64,000 bases of DNA from Acorus gramineus (Eukaryota > Streptophyta > Magnoliopsida > Acorales > Acoraceae). This document shows, piece after piece, positions 1 through 12,261 of the stretch (positions are counted from its first letter, which is position 1; each line of letters starts with the position of its first letter). Both the position numbers and the translations under genes were made by a program. Below the pieces are notes generated by a model. The model did no database searches and was not told the origin of the DNA. It saw nothing but the letters and a program-made list of their open reading frames with translations. Where the stretch lies: contig CM060849.1 in assembly GCA_030737835.1 (NCBI GenBank), positions 7,997,245 to 8,061,244 of the forward strand. Direction: 5' to 3'.

Positions 1-257
1 AAATTAAAATTATGATCTATTAAATTCTAACATTTTTTTTAAGATTTAATTAAATTAGATGTGTCAAAGTGCTAAAGATCAAGACAGTCAAACCCGATTC
101 CCCTCCAAAGTCCAAACCCTAGTGAGAAGTGAGAACCCACCCCGCGCGCGCGCGAACGACAGAAACGCGCACTTTTGTAAGCCAAACAAAAGACAAAAAC
201 CATCATTTTCAAACATCTCGAAAGAAGAAGAAAAAAAAAGCCCCCAAAACGGCAGAC
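1..257 (+). promoter_or_regulatory. 5' flank and probable 5' UTR of the QTRT2 gene
   Basis: This is the upstream flank of the first gene. It begins AT-rich and turns GC-rich from about 120, with a short CG-dinucleotide run near 145-160 and an A-rich stretch just before the start codon. I see no convincing TATA box, which would fit a housekeeping promoter. Open frames run through this stretch in several frames, but none resembles a known protein upstream of the ATG at 258. Confidence 0.4.
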
Positions 258-3200
258 ATGAGGTTCATAGTGAGCGCGCGATGCGGGAGGGCGCGCGCGG
301 GTGTCCTCCATGCGATGGACGGCGGTGGTCGATACCCCGTAGAGACGCCATCGCTCCTCCTCACCACGCGCAAGGGCCTTCCCGCTTTCGTCCCCCGCGA
401 CCACCTCCTCAGCTCCTCCCTCCCGTTCTTACCCGACTCGCGCCTCCTCCACGTCAGTCCCCTCCACTTGTAAGTCTGCCCAAATCGAACCCCTTCTTGA
501 GTTCGTGATTGATTGTTGGGTCGGCCTGTGGTGATGGGCTCGCGTTCATGATGTTTAGTGAAATGCTTGAATGAAAAAAGGGGTTTTTTTTTTTTAAGAG
601 AAGTTGTGTTTACTTATGTATCATTCCTAAAAATTTGAATTTGACCACTTTTATGATGATTTTTTTTAATCAACTATAGTAGTTGATGGAGATTTGACTA
701 GTGAATAAAAAGTTCGTGTATGGTAGATATTCGGTAAGTGTTCTGTTATGTATTGTATGTGCACGTTTGTAAATCATATGGAATTAGTACGGTAAAAGTA
801 CGGAGATAATTAGATTGTTTTGGAAAAGCAGTACTATAGGAAAGACTCTAGACTCAAAGCTGAACAAGACTTGGTACGAGTTTGACAGCTTTTGACCATC
901 TTTTGTTAGATTAACTCATTGAATGAATTTGTCTTTAGCATGAAAAATATCTTTAAAATTTTTTATGAATGCAAGGGCAACAATTAAGATTGCCTTTTTT
1001 ACTTATAGATAATGTGACGAATTATCCAAACTTAATGGATGTTTGGATTTCATTTGTGTTAAATGAATAACAAAAGTATGTTAGGCTGATACGTAATATG
1101 CAATCGGAGTCTTTTTAAAATATTCGGAAAAGTTCATAGTACTTTGTGACTATTCTTTTCGATTAGTGAAAAAGTGTTGGGGACCTGAAAAAGAGATGGG
1201 ACCTACAGACTAGGCATGCAAATTACAAATTGACATTATACGTGAGCATAAAAATATGTGACCATACAATCTTCTTTTGTGTGCAGTTATTCCTTGATAT
1301 CTAGTCACCGTAATGCAAAACATCAACCTAACATAGCTCTTCTTGCATCCATACTTCAGCCACAATTTGCTCTTGATCGATGAATGGGTTGCATTTGGGA
1401 GTGGGTAGGCTTTAGTCAGTGAGAATGCTTATGCTGTTTGAAGGCATGTGATGCAGCTATAAAGAAATTTTTTTTATTATTATTGGAAGACGACATGTTC
1501 CTATTCCATCCATTTGAACCACAATTTATTGGATTTCTGATCATCCAATACTAAATTATAATATCTTTGTTCAATTTTTTTTTTTTTGGTTTGGTGTGGT
1601 TGTGGTGTACTGTGTGTGTGCGTGTGTTACATACTCTTGTTGTTGAGTCCGGGAGACTGACATGTGTTTCATCTTTTGAGGTTGTGAGTTTGTTTTTGCA
1701 TTTTTTTTTTCGTTCAGCATAGAATGCCCTTCACCAAAAACCATTTCAAAGATTGGAGGCTTGCACCGGATGTTGGGTTTACAGGGCTATTTCTTCATAG
1801 CCTCCCCAAGGGATTCCATTCTATGCCTTTCAGAATCTGATGGGACTAATAAACTTGGAGCTTCTTTTGAGACACCTTGTGGCCGCCGTTTGGTAAATAT
1901 TTTACCTAACATTGTATTAATTTTTTTCAGTTTCATTAGCCTAATGTTAAGCATTTTGTTTTATGTTTAGGTAAAACCTGCAGAATACATGTGCATGATT
2001 TCCTCCCTAAAACCAGACATGTGGGCTAGTCTAGCAGATGAGGTGCCTTCATGGGTTTGTGATAAAAGGAACAAAACTTCCGTGGATCGAACTGTTCGTT
2101 GGCTTGATGAGTGTATTGATCTAGATACGGTATATAATGAGTATGGTTACACTCCAATTCATTTTAAATTTAGTTAGGAAGTTCTGTGTGGGACTGTGTG
2201 TTATATTACACAATAGGCTACATAATTCTTTCAAATTTTTATTCATTATTTGCATGCCAAATAAAACCCAGGAGGTTGGGAAAAATATGTTGGGAGCCAT
2301 TGTGGGAGGATCAAGTGTAGAAGAACGCAAGCGTTGTGCTACTGAAGTAGCCAGGAGAAATGTATCAGGTCAGTCAAGTCTTCTTGATTATGAACTGCCT
2401 TTTTTCTTTTTGGGTGGGGAGGGGGGGATGTGTTTGTAAATTTGCTTATGAAGTATGAACTGTCCTCGTCCTCTGAGATATTTCTTCAAGTTTCGACTAG
2501 CATCTATTTTTGAATTCAATCACTTAAAGCAGAAAGTCCACAAGGAGTTGTCTTTGCACCTATAGTTTCACTAATCAGTATTGATCGTGAAGGAATATTT
2601 GAACGTTGTCAATCTGGATACCATGGGCAGTTCTGTTGTCTGAGGCTTTCTTTTTGCAAATATATTAGTGTTTCAAGTCAATTAACTGATGTTATACATT
2701 ATTAGGCTATTGGATTGGAGGCTTTGGTCTTGGAGAAAATTTTGAAGAACGCCCTGCTCTCTTGAGTGCAGTTACGGTAAGACCAGGAAAAAGGACTCTT
2801 GTAAAAAATTCTTTCTGGCATTCATACTGTGGAAAAGTAGTTTCCACATTTACTTGGGGGTGACACTCATCAATAAGTTCTTTATTAAGAGATTGATTAC
2901 CTGAACCTTCTTGTATTCCACGCTTAGCAGAAGGACCATGTGATGGGTTTATTTCTCTATATAAACATATGTTGATACTTTATTAGATAATGTGTTTTCA
3001 TTTAAATGTCTATTTTTTTAACTTGTGTTACATCTTTTTGAAGACTGATGCCCTTGTTTGGCACAGAACCATGTCAGTTGCAGGAATGCTTATGCCTTTG
3101 TTGTATAATGTTAGGCGTGTTTCATACCTGATTGGGTTGAATGATGGAAAATTGTGATTTTTGGATCCATCTATTTATTTATTTGTAATTTCTAACACTA

Positions 3201-4665
3201 TGTTTTCAGGATAACCTACCTGAGGAAAAGCCACGCCATGTAACTGGGCTCGGGCTTCCAGGTACTTCAATCAAGTAACCAAAATTCTAGAGTATTTTAT
3301 TGAACATTGTCCATGACATTTGAACTTGTACTGATGGATGATTATAATTTAGTTCAAACATAAAAACCTTGCCTTTTCATCTTTTCTTCTCAGAAGAGGT
3401 CTTGGATGGTATTGCTGCAGGCATTGATCTCTTTGACTCCACGTGCGTAGACAGTATTTAAATTCCGAGTCCCTCACTTCCCCAAATATTCTGAATATCT
3501 CTCACCAGATGTTGTGATATATTTGCAGATATATTTATCATCTTACTCTTGGAGGCTTTGCGGTTGTCTTTCCTCTCAATAGAGATGAAATTTTGGATTC
3601 TGTAGTTTGCGATGTAGGTAGTGATGGTGCAAAGATAAATCTGCGTGCAACAATTTACAGGTGTAACATCCCTCTCTTTCTTTATTGAATATCTTTATGG
3701 TTACTTTCTGAGAATACTAAAACAGGAACTACTATGACCTAATTGTAATATAGTGCTTCTTTTCACTTTGTTTTATCTTTACATATTTTTTTCATGATTG
3801 AGTTTAAGTACTATTTTTTGAGCATTGATTCTTCGAATTGTATGCGAGGACTCTCCCGAGAAGGGAAATAGAAAATATAGATATAATTCTTTTGTCATAT
3901 TATTCATCACAATAGCAGAGTATCTTTGATGATTGCACTATACATGGATTCTCTCCTGGCTCCCATTTCTGGCATGAATATTGGATTGACAGGCACTTTG
4001 ACAGTGCTCCACGTTTTTTTTTAATGTTATCACTCAACCAAAAGGGCTCAAGACATCATTGTTGTCATAAATTTATGACTGTTAAATGAATTGATTTAAC
4101 AAGGTTTTGATTTTTGTTAAATATGTGTATGTCGCACGAGTATATTTACATTTAATGGCGCTTTGATTTTTATGTTCTTTAACAACTATCACATATATCA
4201 GCAACTTGATATCCTTGTTCATGTGTTGCTTCGAATCGTTATGATTGAATGAAGTGCTCCATCTAACATTCATTTCAAACAATAACTAAATATATTCTCT
4301 GTTTCTGCACTTCCTGTATTTTTCCATTCAGGAAAGACACATCACCAATTGCGAACAACTGTAGTTGCTACACTTGCCTGAATCACACACGAGCCTACAT
4401 AAATCACCTTCTCAATGTCCATGAAATGTTAGCTCAGACGCTATTGGAAATGTAAGTACATTCTTGTCTAACCCATCTCATTTGCATTAAATTCTTGTAT
4501 GAATTTGTCCCAATGATGAATAATTGCAGACACAACACCCACCACTATATGGGTTTCTTCCGTTCGATAAGAGAAGCCATCAAGGCTGGTGAGTTTGATG
4601 AGTTCTACCAGAGATTCATCGATAACAGGCGGGGCAACCTCACTCTTGCTGCGATGTCGTTATGA
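258..4665 (+). CDS. QTRT2: Queuine tRNA-ribosyltransferase accessory subunit 2
   Basis: Ten exons join in frame to 400 aa: 258-469, 1718-1892, 1971-2129, 2272-2368, 2706-2776, 3210-3261, 3394-3442, 3529-3660, 4332-4451, 4530-4665. All junctions are GT-AG. In animals this protein pairs with the catalytic subunit QTRT1 and exchanges guanine 34 for queuine in tRNAs with GUN anticodons. The start is set by the family's N-terminus: after ATG 258 comes RCGRARAGVL, then ETPSLLLTTRKGLPAF, as in TGT proteins. The zinc site is intact: C326, C328, C331 and H357, with the family spacing CxCxxCx25H. The region GGSSVEERKRCA (exon 4) and the C-terminal YMGFFRSIREAIKAG (exon 10) match QTRT2 rather than QTRT1. 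Length is close to animal QTRT2 (about 415 aa). Assignment is from remembered family sequence, not a search; exon 5 and 6 borders are the least certain. Confidence 0.9.
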
Positions 4666-6491
4666 CCATCTCTTCTTTGATCTAACTCAAAACAACTGGG
4701 ATTATGAAGGATAGAATACCTGGATCTTCAAGTGTGGGGACCTAACCAGAATCTTTTTTCTTGATATGCAAATTCATCCAAGGCCGGGGCATTTATGACA
4801 TGGGATCCAATCAGTGTTAATCTCTAATGAGGGATTAAACCATGTCCAAAATTATTACAAGACTCATATGCTAAACATTATGTTTGGATATGTGAGCCTA
4901 AGGATTGGTTAGCCCGGGTGCCTTATCATTCATTGATAATTGATAGTTTTGTTGGTTCTTTGTTGTATGCTCTGATAAAAATATTGTTTTATAGTTGATC
5001 ATCACTGTTAATGTGAGATCTCTTCAATTGTACTAGTTATACAGTGATTCTTTTTCATGTTTTAGTAGTTGGGGGATTATTTGGATTCTGGACATGTAAA
5101 TGTAAGAGGTGATTTCCCCCTTTAGGGGGGTCCCTGGTTCAATACCTGACATATTGGGGCACAGGTAGGAAAAAAGGTTTTACAGCCCTGCGTACTGATT
5201 TTAGTTGGTTTTGGTTCACAGTTTGGGTCATCTTGACACTAAAGTTTGTCAACGGATCAGATACTTTAATATATGTATTCTATCCTAATCAACTTTATGT
5301 AGTAATCGGATGACTATATAAAGTTTCTTAGCATCAAAATTCAAAACTATTCAAGCATTATGATAATAGAAATAGAATTTCATTTATACTTATATAACAG
5401 AGATTATCTCCGTAGTAAAAACCAAATGTACAAATATATTCAAGACGCGTGTACAATGTATGCTATAATAGTTACTCCCCATGCATGCATAATAAAATCT
5501 TCTCCAAAGGCTTCCTTTACATCTTCATTGCTCATTGTTGTCACATAAAACTATTTTTTTTTAAAAAAAAAATGTAAGTCAATAAACAAGTGTTCTCCAG
5601 CGAAGTGCCCAAAGAAATAAAAAGAGAGATGCGCACCATAAGCATGCACATTATAAGATCAAATGCATGAAATAATGATTTCAATCATATATATAAATTC
5701 ATCTGAAAAATATGAATGCTACTTACATGTTGGGGGTGTGTGTGAACAATTACGTTTGATAAAATTCTATTAATTGCAACAAGTGTGATAGATGTCTCAT
5801 ATACCATTTAGAAGTGACATTGACTATGAGAAGAACCTTGGTAACTGCTTAAGCTCACATCATTGCCTGTAATGTCCTGTGATCCAATTCCAAACACGAT
5901 GAATTAGTTTTATTTATGATTTGTCTATTCTAATAATTCATGCAAGACATTCTTAAGTTACATAGATATCAATGCGAATGGTAGTAGATTCTCTTAACAT
6001 GGTAACAAATACACGACATTAATGAAACTAAAGTAATAATTTTTTATATTTATTTTTGAAAACCAAGTTGTTCAAATTAAAACCATAAAAAACATACTGT
6101 TAGCGATTAATTTAAAAACATACTTTTTAGTATACACCACTATTCTAAGCATCTGAAATTGTTCTTTTTTTTTTTTAAAGCACATAGCTATTTCTACATC
6201 ACCATGAATAGACGATAAAAAAACATTCACAAAAAAACAAAAAAACCCAAATCCTTACATGTAAAACCAACCGGATTTTCTATATTAATAAGTGCAATAT
6301 GGTTTTTAAAAAAAGAATTATGCATACCTTGAATTGTTCCCTATTTCTAGAGGGTTCAGGATGGTGTTAGGGTTTCTTGTTGACCTTTAATGAAAAGATA
6401 AAAGATATATTATCAGGATCTAGTCAATTATAAACCCATAAATATATGGGTTGGGATTTTCTGGATTTAGTCAACAATGACTTGATCATGT
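4666..6491. other. Spacer after QTRT2, no gene seen
   Basis: This stretch holds the probable 3' UTR and an AT-rich spacer up to the Copia element. Open frames are short (the longest is 62 codons) and unlike known proteins. A short segment near 5115-5165 has a B-box-like string (GGTTCAATACC) and could be a worn SINE, but no A box sits at the right distance. I see nothing else. Confidence 0.6.
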
Positions 6492-6656
6492 TGTTAAACC
6501 GATTGCTTAGCTGTCCATTAGTTGTCATTCCCTGTAATTAATCCCTTCAATATGGGATTTGATTCTCTATGTTTGTGTAACTGATCCTAAGATCATGGGA
6601 CTGTTTTCCTTTCTTTCTATGTAAGTGATCCCTAAGATCATGAGACTGTTTCAACC
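6492..6656 (+). repeat. Left end repeat of the Copia element
   Basis: This segment is nearly identical to the start of the right end repeat at 9369. It begins TGTTAAACCGATTGC and contains two offset copies of a CCTAAGATCATG phrase. Confidence 0.8.
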
Positions 6657-9368
6657 TTAAAATGATTTTCATTTTAAAAATCATTTTTGTAAAGGTTGTG
6701 CTTTGGGAAAATCCACACGCCTCCCTTTTTCTAGTCATAATTCTATCAAAGCTTTGTTTCCCTTCTTTCTTGTTCATTCTGACGTATGGCAATCTCCCAT
6801 TCCCTCTGTTTCAGGGTATAAATATTATGTGCTTTTTACCGATGATTTCACTCGGTATACTTGGTTATATCCTATGAAACACAAAAATGAGGTTATTATG
6901 CATTTTCAAACCTTTTTAAATAGCCTTGAAAATCTCTTTCACTGCAGTATTAAACATTTTCAAAGTGATGGGGGTGGTGAATATGTTAGTAATTCTTTCC
7001 GCGCCCTATGCCGCCAACGCGGTATCCATCACCGTCTCTCATGTCCCCATACTCCAGAACAAAATGGTCTTGCTGAACGAAAACATCGTCACATTGCTGA
7101 CATGACCCGCACCCTTCTTGTCACCTCTCATGCACCACTAAACTTATGGGTTGAAGCTGTATCCACAGCGGTATACCTCATTAACCGCCTTCCCTCTCCT
7201 CTTCTAAATTGGGAATCTCCATTCTTTCGTCTTTTTGGTCATAACCCTTCCTATTCTAATATTCGAACGTTTGGGTGTGCGTGTTACCCACACTTAGGGG
7301 ATTATGTTACTAACAAACTATTGTCAAGATCTGTGGAATGTGTCTTCTTAGGGTACAGCTCACAACATAAGGGCTATCGTTGCTTGGACGCTACTACCAA
7401 CAGGGTCTACACCTCACGACATGTGCAGTTCAATGAGGATGCTTTCCCATTCTCTCAATATCAGCCATCCCTGCCTCCATCTACTACTCCCCAGTACGCG
7501 GAGTTGGAGCTTCAACCGATGGCGCACTTGCATCCGCTTCCTCCCCATCCACCTCCTGTTGGACTTGTTCACTCCCCATCCCCACCTAGTACCGGTTCCT
7601 CTCGTGTGGCCCCTGTCGAACCAGCACCGGCACCCTCTCATTCGCTCTGCACATCTGATTTGCCTGCACCGATCGAACCCGTGCCTCTTCCCCGACCTCA
7701 TCAATATGGAACCCGTCTTCAGAGTGGCATTCAGCATCCACTCCAACGAACAGACGGCACCATCCGGTATCCCCTACCGCATGCGCTTGCTGCCCAACTA
7801 ACATCCAAGCTGTCCAACCCCACTGAACTGACATGCTACTCACAGGCCATCAAGGTCCCCGAATGGCGTGATGCCATGACTGATGAATTCAATGCTCTCC
7901 TCAAAAATCAAACCTGGACCTTGGTACCTTCTCCTTCCTCTCATAATCTAGTTGGGTGTAAATGGGTTTTCAAAATCAAGCGTCATTCTGATGGTTCCAT
8001 TGAGCGATACAAAGCGCGTCTTGTAGCAAAAGGGTTCCACCAACAGCATGGCTTGGACTACGATGAAACTTTTAGTCCCGTGGTCAAGCCAACCACCATC
8101 CGTACCATTCTAAGCTTGGCTGTCCATCACGGTTGGCCTCTCCGCCAACTTGATGTCAAGAACGCCTTCCTCCACGGTGTTCTGGACAAGACTGTCTTCA
8201 TGACCCAACCACCTGGGTTTATTGACCCTCGTCGATCGACACACGTTTGTCAACTTCATAAAGCCATCTATGGTCTCAAGCAGGCCCCTCGGGCATGGTT
8301 CCATCGCTTCAGCAGTTTTCTTCTTCGTCATGGCTTCAGTCAAAGCCGCGCCGATGACTCCATGTTTATCTTCAAGAAGTCTGGCGAGATGTTGGTTCTC
8401 CTATTATATGTTGATGATATTGTGCTCACTGGGACCTCTCAATCATTGGTGTCTTCTTTCATTGCTACTCTTGGTAGGGAGTTTGAGATCAAGGACCTCG
8501 GTCCACTTCACTATTTCCTCGGTCTCGAGGTCGTTCCATTGTCACCTGGTCTACATCTCTCTCAAACTAAATATACACTTGATCTTCTTCAAAAGTCCAA
8601 TATGTTGGATTGCAAACCATGCGGTACCCCGGTAAGTGCCAAGTCTCAGCTCTCGGCTCTTGATGGCAATCCCCTCCCTGACGCAACGGAGTATCGTCAA
8701 TTGGTTGGGTCTCTCCAATATCTGACTCTCACTCGCCCGGATATCTCTTTTGCTGTGCATCATGTTGCTCAGTTCATGAGTGCACCTCACACGGATCACT
8801 TGGTTGCGGTCAAACGTATTCTGCGTTACTTGAAGAACACAATCGATCTCGGGTTACTTTTTCGTCCGTCCACTGGTCCACTCAACATCAACGCCTTCTC
8901 CGACGCTGATTGGGCCGGATGTCCTGACTCTCGTCGCTCTATCAGCGGTTCGTGCATCTTCTTGGGTCCCAATCTGATTTCTTGGTCTGCAAAGAAACAA
9001 CCAACCGTCTCACGGTCCAGTGCTGAGTCGGAGTATCGTTCTCTTGCCTACCTCTGCGCTGAGACGGTTTGGATTGCTCACCTTCTCTTTGAGCTTGCTC
9101 TCCCAGTTTCTAGGCCCATCACTCTTCACTGCGACAATCTGAGCACAACCTACATGGCATCCAACCCTGTCTTTCATGCCCGGACAAGGCACATAGAACT
9201 GGACTATCACTTTGTACGAGAGCGCGTCACCTCGGGTACTCATTGTGTGCGCTTTGTTCCTTCTTTGGACCAACCCGCAGACTTGTTCACCAAAGGACTC
9301 CACAAGCATCGTTTTCAGTTACTACGATCCAAACTCGTTCATCATCGGCCTCCGAGTTTGCGGGGGAG

Positions 9369-9601
9369 TGTTAAACCGATTGCTTAGCTGTCCATTAGTT
9401 GTCATTCCCTGTAATTAATCCCTTCAATATGGGATTTGATTCTCTATGTTTGTGTAACTGATCCTAAGATCATGGGACTGTTTTCCTTTCTTTCTATGTA
9501 AGTGATCCCTAAGATCATGGGACTGTTTCAACCTTTTATGTGTATATAAACAGATGAGGGAGATAAGGCAGAGAAAGTCCTTCCAATTATCTATTTCTAC
9601 A
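9369..9601 (+). repeat. Right end repeat (LTR) of the Copia element
   Basis: This repeat starts TGTTAAACCGATTGC directly after a short G-rich run (CGGGGGAG) that would serve as polypurine tract. A TATA-like TATATAAACAG lies near 9544. The right border is placed at TTCTACA because that gives a CA end and a near-matching 5-bp flank; it could lie further right. Confidence 0.65.
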
Positions 9602-9606
9602 CCTGT

Positions 9607-10371
9607 GATATATATTGTTATTGATTAGATTTGGATGTTGATAATTATCAATCAGTGAAATACACTTGATAGAAACATCTAAAGAATTACAAACAAAATA
9701 AACCAACAAATATCATCCGGGTTTGGATCCTTTATTTATTTTTTTGTACTTGTTTTGTGTTTTGATCAATGAGACAGTCATAAATTTATCATATAAAATG
9801 GATCTATTTATCCATTCATGATTTAATATATTTATAATCGTTTGTGATGGTTGGATGTATACAAAATATTTCAAATTCAGTTATCGGAGGAAATCAAAGT
9901 CATTATTAACATAAAATATTACCTATAGGTTTGGGAAAGAATATGGATGGGATGATAAATTATGGCGAGTTGAATATTATTTATAGAATGTTTATCCAGA
10001 AAAATTGAAACAATATATGGATATTACAATGCTATTACAATGCTATTTGCATGACAATTGTATCACACCACTTTGTCTTACTTTTTTTTTTTCTCTTATT
10101 CTCTATTCTCTATTCTCTCTCATCCTTAGTTCAAATATATAATTATACTTCTTCAATAAAAGTATTGGCGACATGGTTCTACTTTTTTTCAAAAGAAGTA
10201 AAAAAATCAAGAAACAATATATAAATATGTATACGTATAAATGAAAAATTTTTATTGTATACATAAAAATAATCAGTGTACATAAATGACAAGTACACGT
10301 TTTATCTTATATATGCATATATATAATACAATGTTGACAATTCTGCATAAATAAAAGTTTCTCAGAGGTGT
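9607..10371. other. AT-rich spacer, no gene seen
   Basis: This stretch is AT-rich with no open frame of note and no repeat that I can place. Confidence 0.6.
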
Positions 10372-10480
10372 ATTTTTTTTTTGTAACAAGGCTCTGTATC
10401 TAGAGAAGATTTGAACGGGGTCGAGAAGGCCTAAGACCACGGGCAAGCCCACTACACCACCTCCTACTTATAGCAGAGTT
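10372..10480 (-). mobile_element. tRNA-derived SINE, minus strand
   Basis: Read on the minus strand, the segment has an internal Pol III promoter. An A box TGGTGTAGTGG (10459-10449) fits TRGYNNARNNG at every position, and a B box GTTCAAATC (10416-10408) fits GWTCRANNC. They are about 32 bases apart, as in tRNA-derived SINEs. The 3' end reads CTTGTTACA followed by a short A run (T run at 10373-10382 on the + strand). It does not fold as a full tRNA gene, so SINE is the better reading. I could not define its target duplication. Confidence 0.6.
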
Positions 10481-10505
10481 AGAACATGTGCCTCTCTGAA
10501 AGGGA

Positions 10506-10530
10506 GGGGGGGGGGGGGGGGGGGGGGGGG
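10506..10530. repeat. Poly-G tract of 25 bases
   Basis: This is an uninterrupted run of 25 G in an otherwise AT-rich spacer. It may be a real homopolymer or a sequencing or assembly artefact; similar shorter runs lie at 32807 and 47787. Confidence 0.9.
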
Positions 10531-10559
10531 AACGGAAATATTTAGATTTTTTTAGAATA

Positions 10560-11055
10560 CTTTTCAAGAGGTATTTATGTAAAATTCAACAATATTTTAT
10601 TAGAGATATTTTGATAAAATGAATTGTTTTCCACGTATTTTGATAAAATAATTTTTTTTTCTATTTGGATAACATGATAGGTGAGAAATAAGATGGAATA
10701 GGTCTAAATAAGTTAAAAATTTGTTACTCTGAAATGAATAAATTAGTATAATTATGCTAGAATATGTGAAAAAATCTAATATTGATAGTACAACTCTATA
10801 AGAATTGAGTTATTCCATTCATTCTATTTTACTAGTATAAGAGACTCACATGTCAACACCTGTCCATCATACACACGTATCAAATTATTTTTTTTTATCT
10901 TTAGTAAACTAATTATTTGGATCTTATTTATCTTTTATCCATTATTTTATTCGTGATGCTTTCGTTATTGCATTTTTTTATATATAAAAATAACTAAAAA
11001 CATAACAAAAATATAAAAAAATATTTTTACTGAAATGATTATCAATTTTAGAATA
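10560..11055 (-). mobile_element. Degenerate copy of a dispersed MITE family
   Basis: Phrases such as the ACTCACATGTCAA segment near 10850, the run of TTTATC/TTATTC words and the final GAATAACTTAGG match, in order, the elements at 31488-31930 and 36498-36921. The copy is diverged and its left edge is uncertain. It encodes nothing. Confidence 0.45.
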
Positions 11056-11059
11056 ACTT

Positions 11060-11365
11060 AGGTGGGGATAGTCGACTCAGACTTTAACAGATTTTTACGG
11101 AAATTATTTAAGTGATGAATTGTTGTTGACTTTGCTAACTTTCACATACTTTTGTAAATTTTTATAAACTTTTATAAATTGACTCTCATAGAATTTCACA
11201 TACTTTTGTACTTTCACAGATTTTTACATATTAACTCTCATAGACTTTCACAGACTTTCTTTCACAGACTTTCATAGATGTTTTTATAGACTTTCACATA
11301 TTTTTGTAAAATTTCATACTCTAATGAACTTTCACGTACTTTTGTAAACTTTCACATATGATTTT
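11060..11365. repeat. Degenerate short tandem array, ACTTTCACATAC-type
   Basis: The words ACTTTCACAGA, ACTTTCACATACTTTTGTA and ACTCTCATAGA recur about a dozen times with irregular spacing of roughly 20-28 bases. It looks like a decayed minisatellite. There is no open frame. Confidence 0.6.
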
Positions 11366-11654
11366 GAATTACGTTGCATTATTTTTTTAGAAATTTATAA
11401 ACTTAGGGAGTGCATCTGCTAATTTGTGGATGTTTGTGAATAGATTTATTTGAATATTTTTAAACAATCTTTTTATAAAATTTTGTTTTGAAAAAGGATG
11501 AACAAAAAATCATTAAAAGAAAATGTTATAGCTATCTCAATAATGTATGTTAATAAGTGTAACTATACGTCACTGTCTATTTCATGAATGTGAATGAATA
11601 GAAAAAAGATACACTTAATCATGAAAATTACATGTTTTTAAGTATGAATAAATT

Positions 11655-12005
11655 ATAGGGATTTATATTTTAAAGTCTTTATAAACTATGCTATTTAGTG
11701 ATATATCCCTCCTTTTTTTATATTTTTTTTAAGTCCCAAACTTTAACTGTTTATTTTGTTTTTAGTCACTCGGTCAAACGTTCTTTTGGTTTGGGCTGAT
11801 AAACAGTTAAAAATCTTAAATTGCCCTTTGCAATTTTTATATTTTAGGTCCCTGTAAACTATTTTATTTAATGATCAAGCCCTCCCCTTTTCATATTGCA
11901 TTTTTTATTCGTACCTTTAAACGACTTTTTCATTATTAGTTCATTAGTAAAACATCTGTTTATTTAGGGCTAATGGATAGTTAAAATTCCTAAACTACTC
12001 ATCTA
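11655..12005 (+). repeat. Dispersed repeat, partner of 20885-21105 in inverse orientation
   Basis: The order of words here (a TATTTAGTGAT word, a CCCTCC word, AACTGT plus TATTT, then a TAGTC plus TC(G/C)GTCAAACG-like word) reappears on the minus strand at 20885-21105. It also contains a diverged partial second copy of itself near 11850-11905. Probably a decayed non-autonomous transposon; no termini found. Confidence 0.4.
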
Positions 12006-12261
12006 TTAAATGAAAAGAAACCCCAATGAAACCATTTTCAACATTTTTATAACTAGAATATCAATTTTCTAGGTCAGCCTATTTTTAACTTTCATTATTT
12101 GATACTTCAAATCAATGATGGTGTGCAATGGCGTAGCCAAGATTCTATAACGGGGGAAACTCTCAAATCCTTCATAAATGATATTTTAATATAAATAAAT
12201 AAATAAAAACTAAATTAATAGTAGCTTAAATGTTAAAAATAACATTTATGCTACCTGGGTC

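Larger units (their letters stand above)
6492..9601 (+). mobile_element. Ty1/Copia LTR retrotransposon, broken
   Basis: This is a fossil Copia element on the + strand. Parts seen are end repeats at 6492-6656 and about 9369-9601, and between them an integrase core (about 6790-7250), reverse transcriptase (about 7860-8620) and RNase H (about 8890-9310), in the Copia order of integrase before RT. I see no gag or protease part, so the element is broken, with about one major break. The repeats start TG and the right one appears to end CA; flanking 5-mers CATGT and CCTGT agree at four of five positions, which fits an old target duplication. The two end repeats are very similar over their shared length, suggesting moderate age. 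Confidence 0.85.

Noticed and set aside
421-508. 149-codon open frame at 59-508
   Set aside because: It overlaps QTRT2 exon 1 in another frame and has no family resemblance.
2530-2700. Possible extra exon between QTRT2 exons 4 and 5
   Set aside because: It has an open frame after an AG, but its sequence does not fit the family, and joining exon 4 directly to 2706 reproduces the conserved block in frame.
5110-5175. Possible SINE with GGTTCAATACC resembling a B box
   Set aside because: No A box at the right distance and no A-rich tail, so it is too weak to call.
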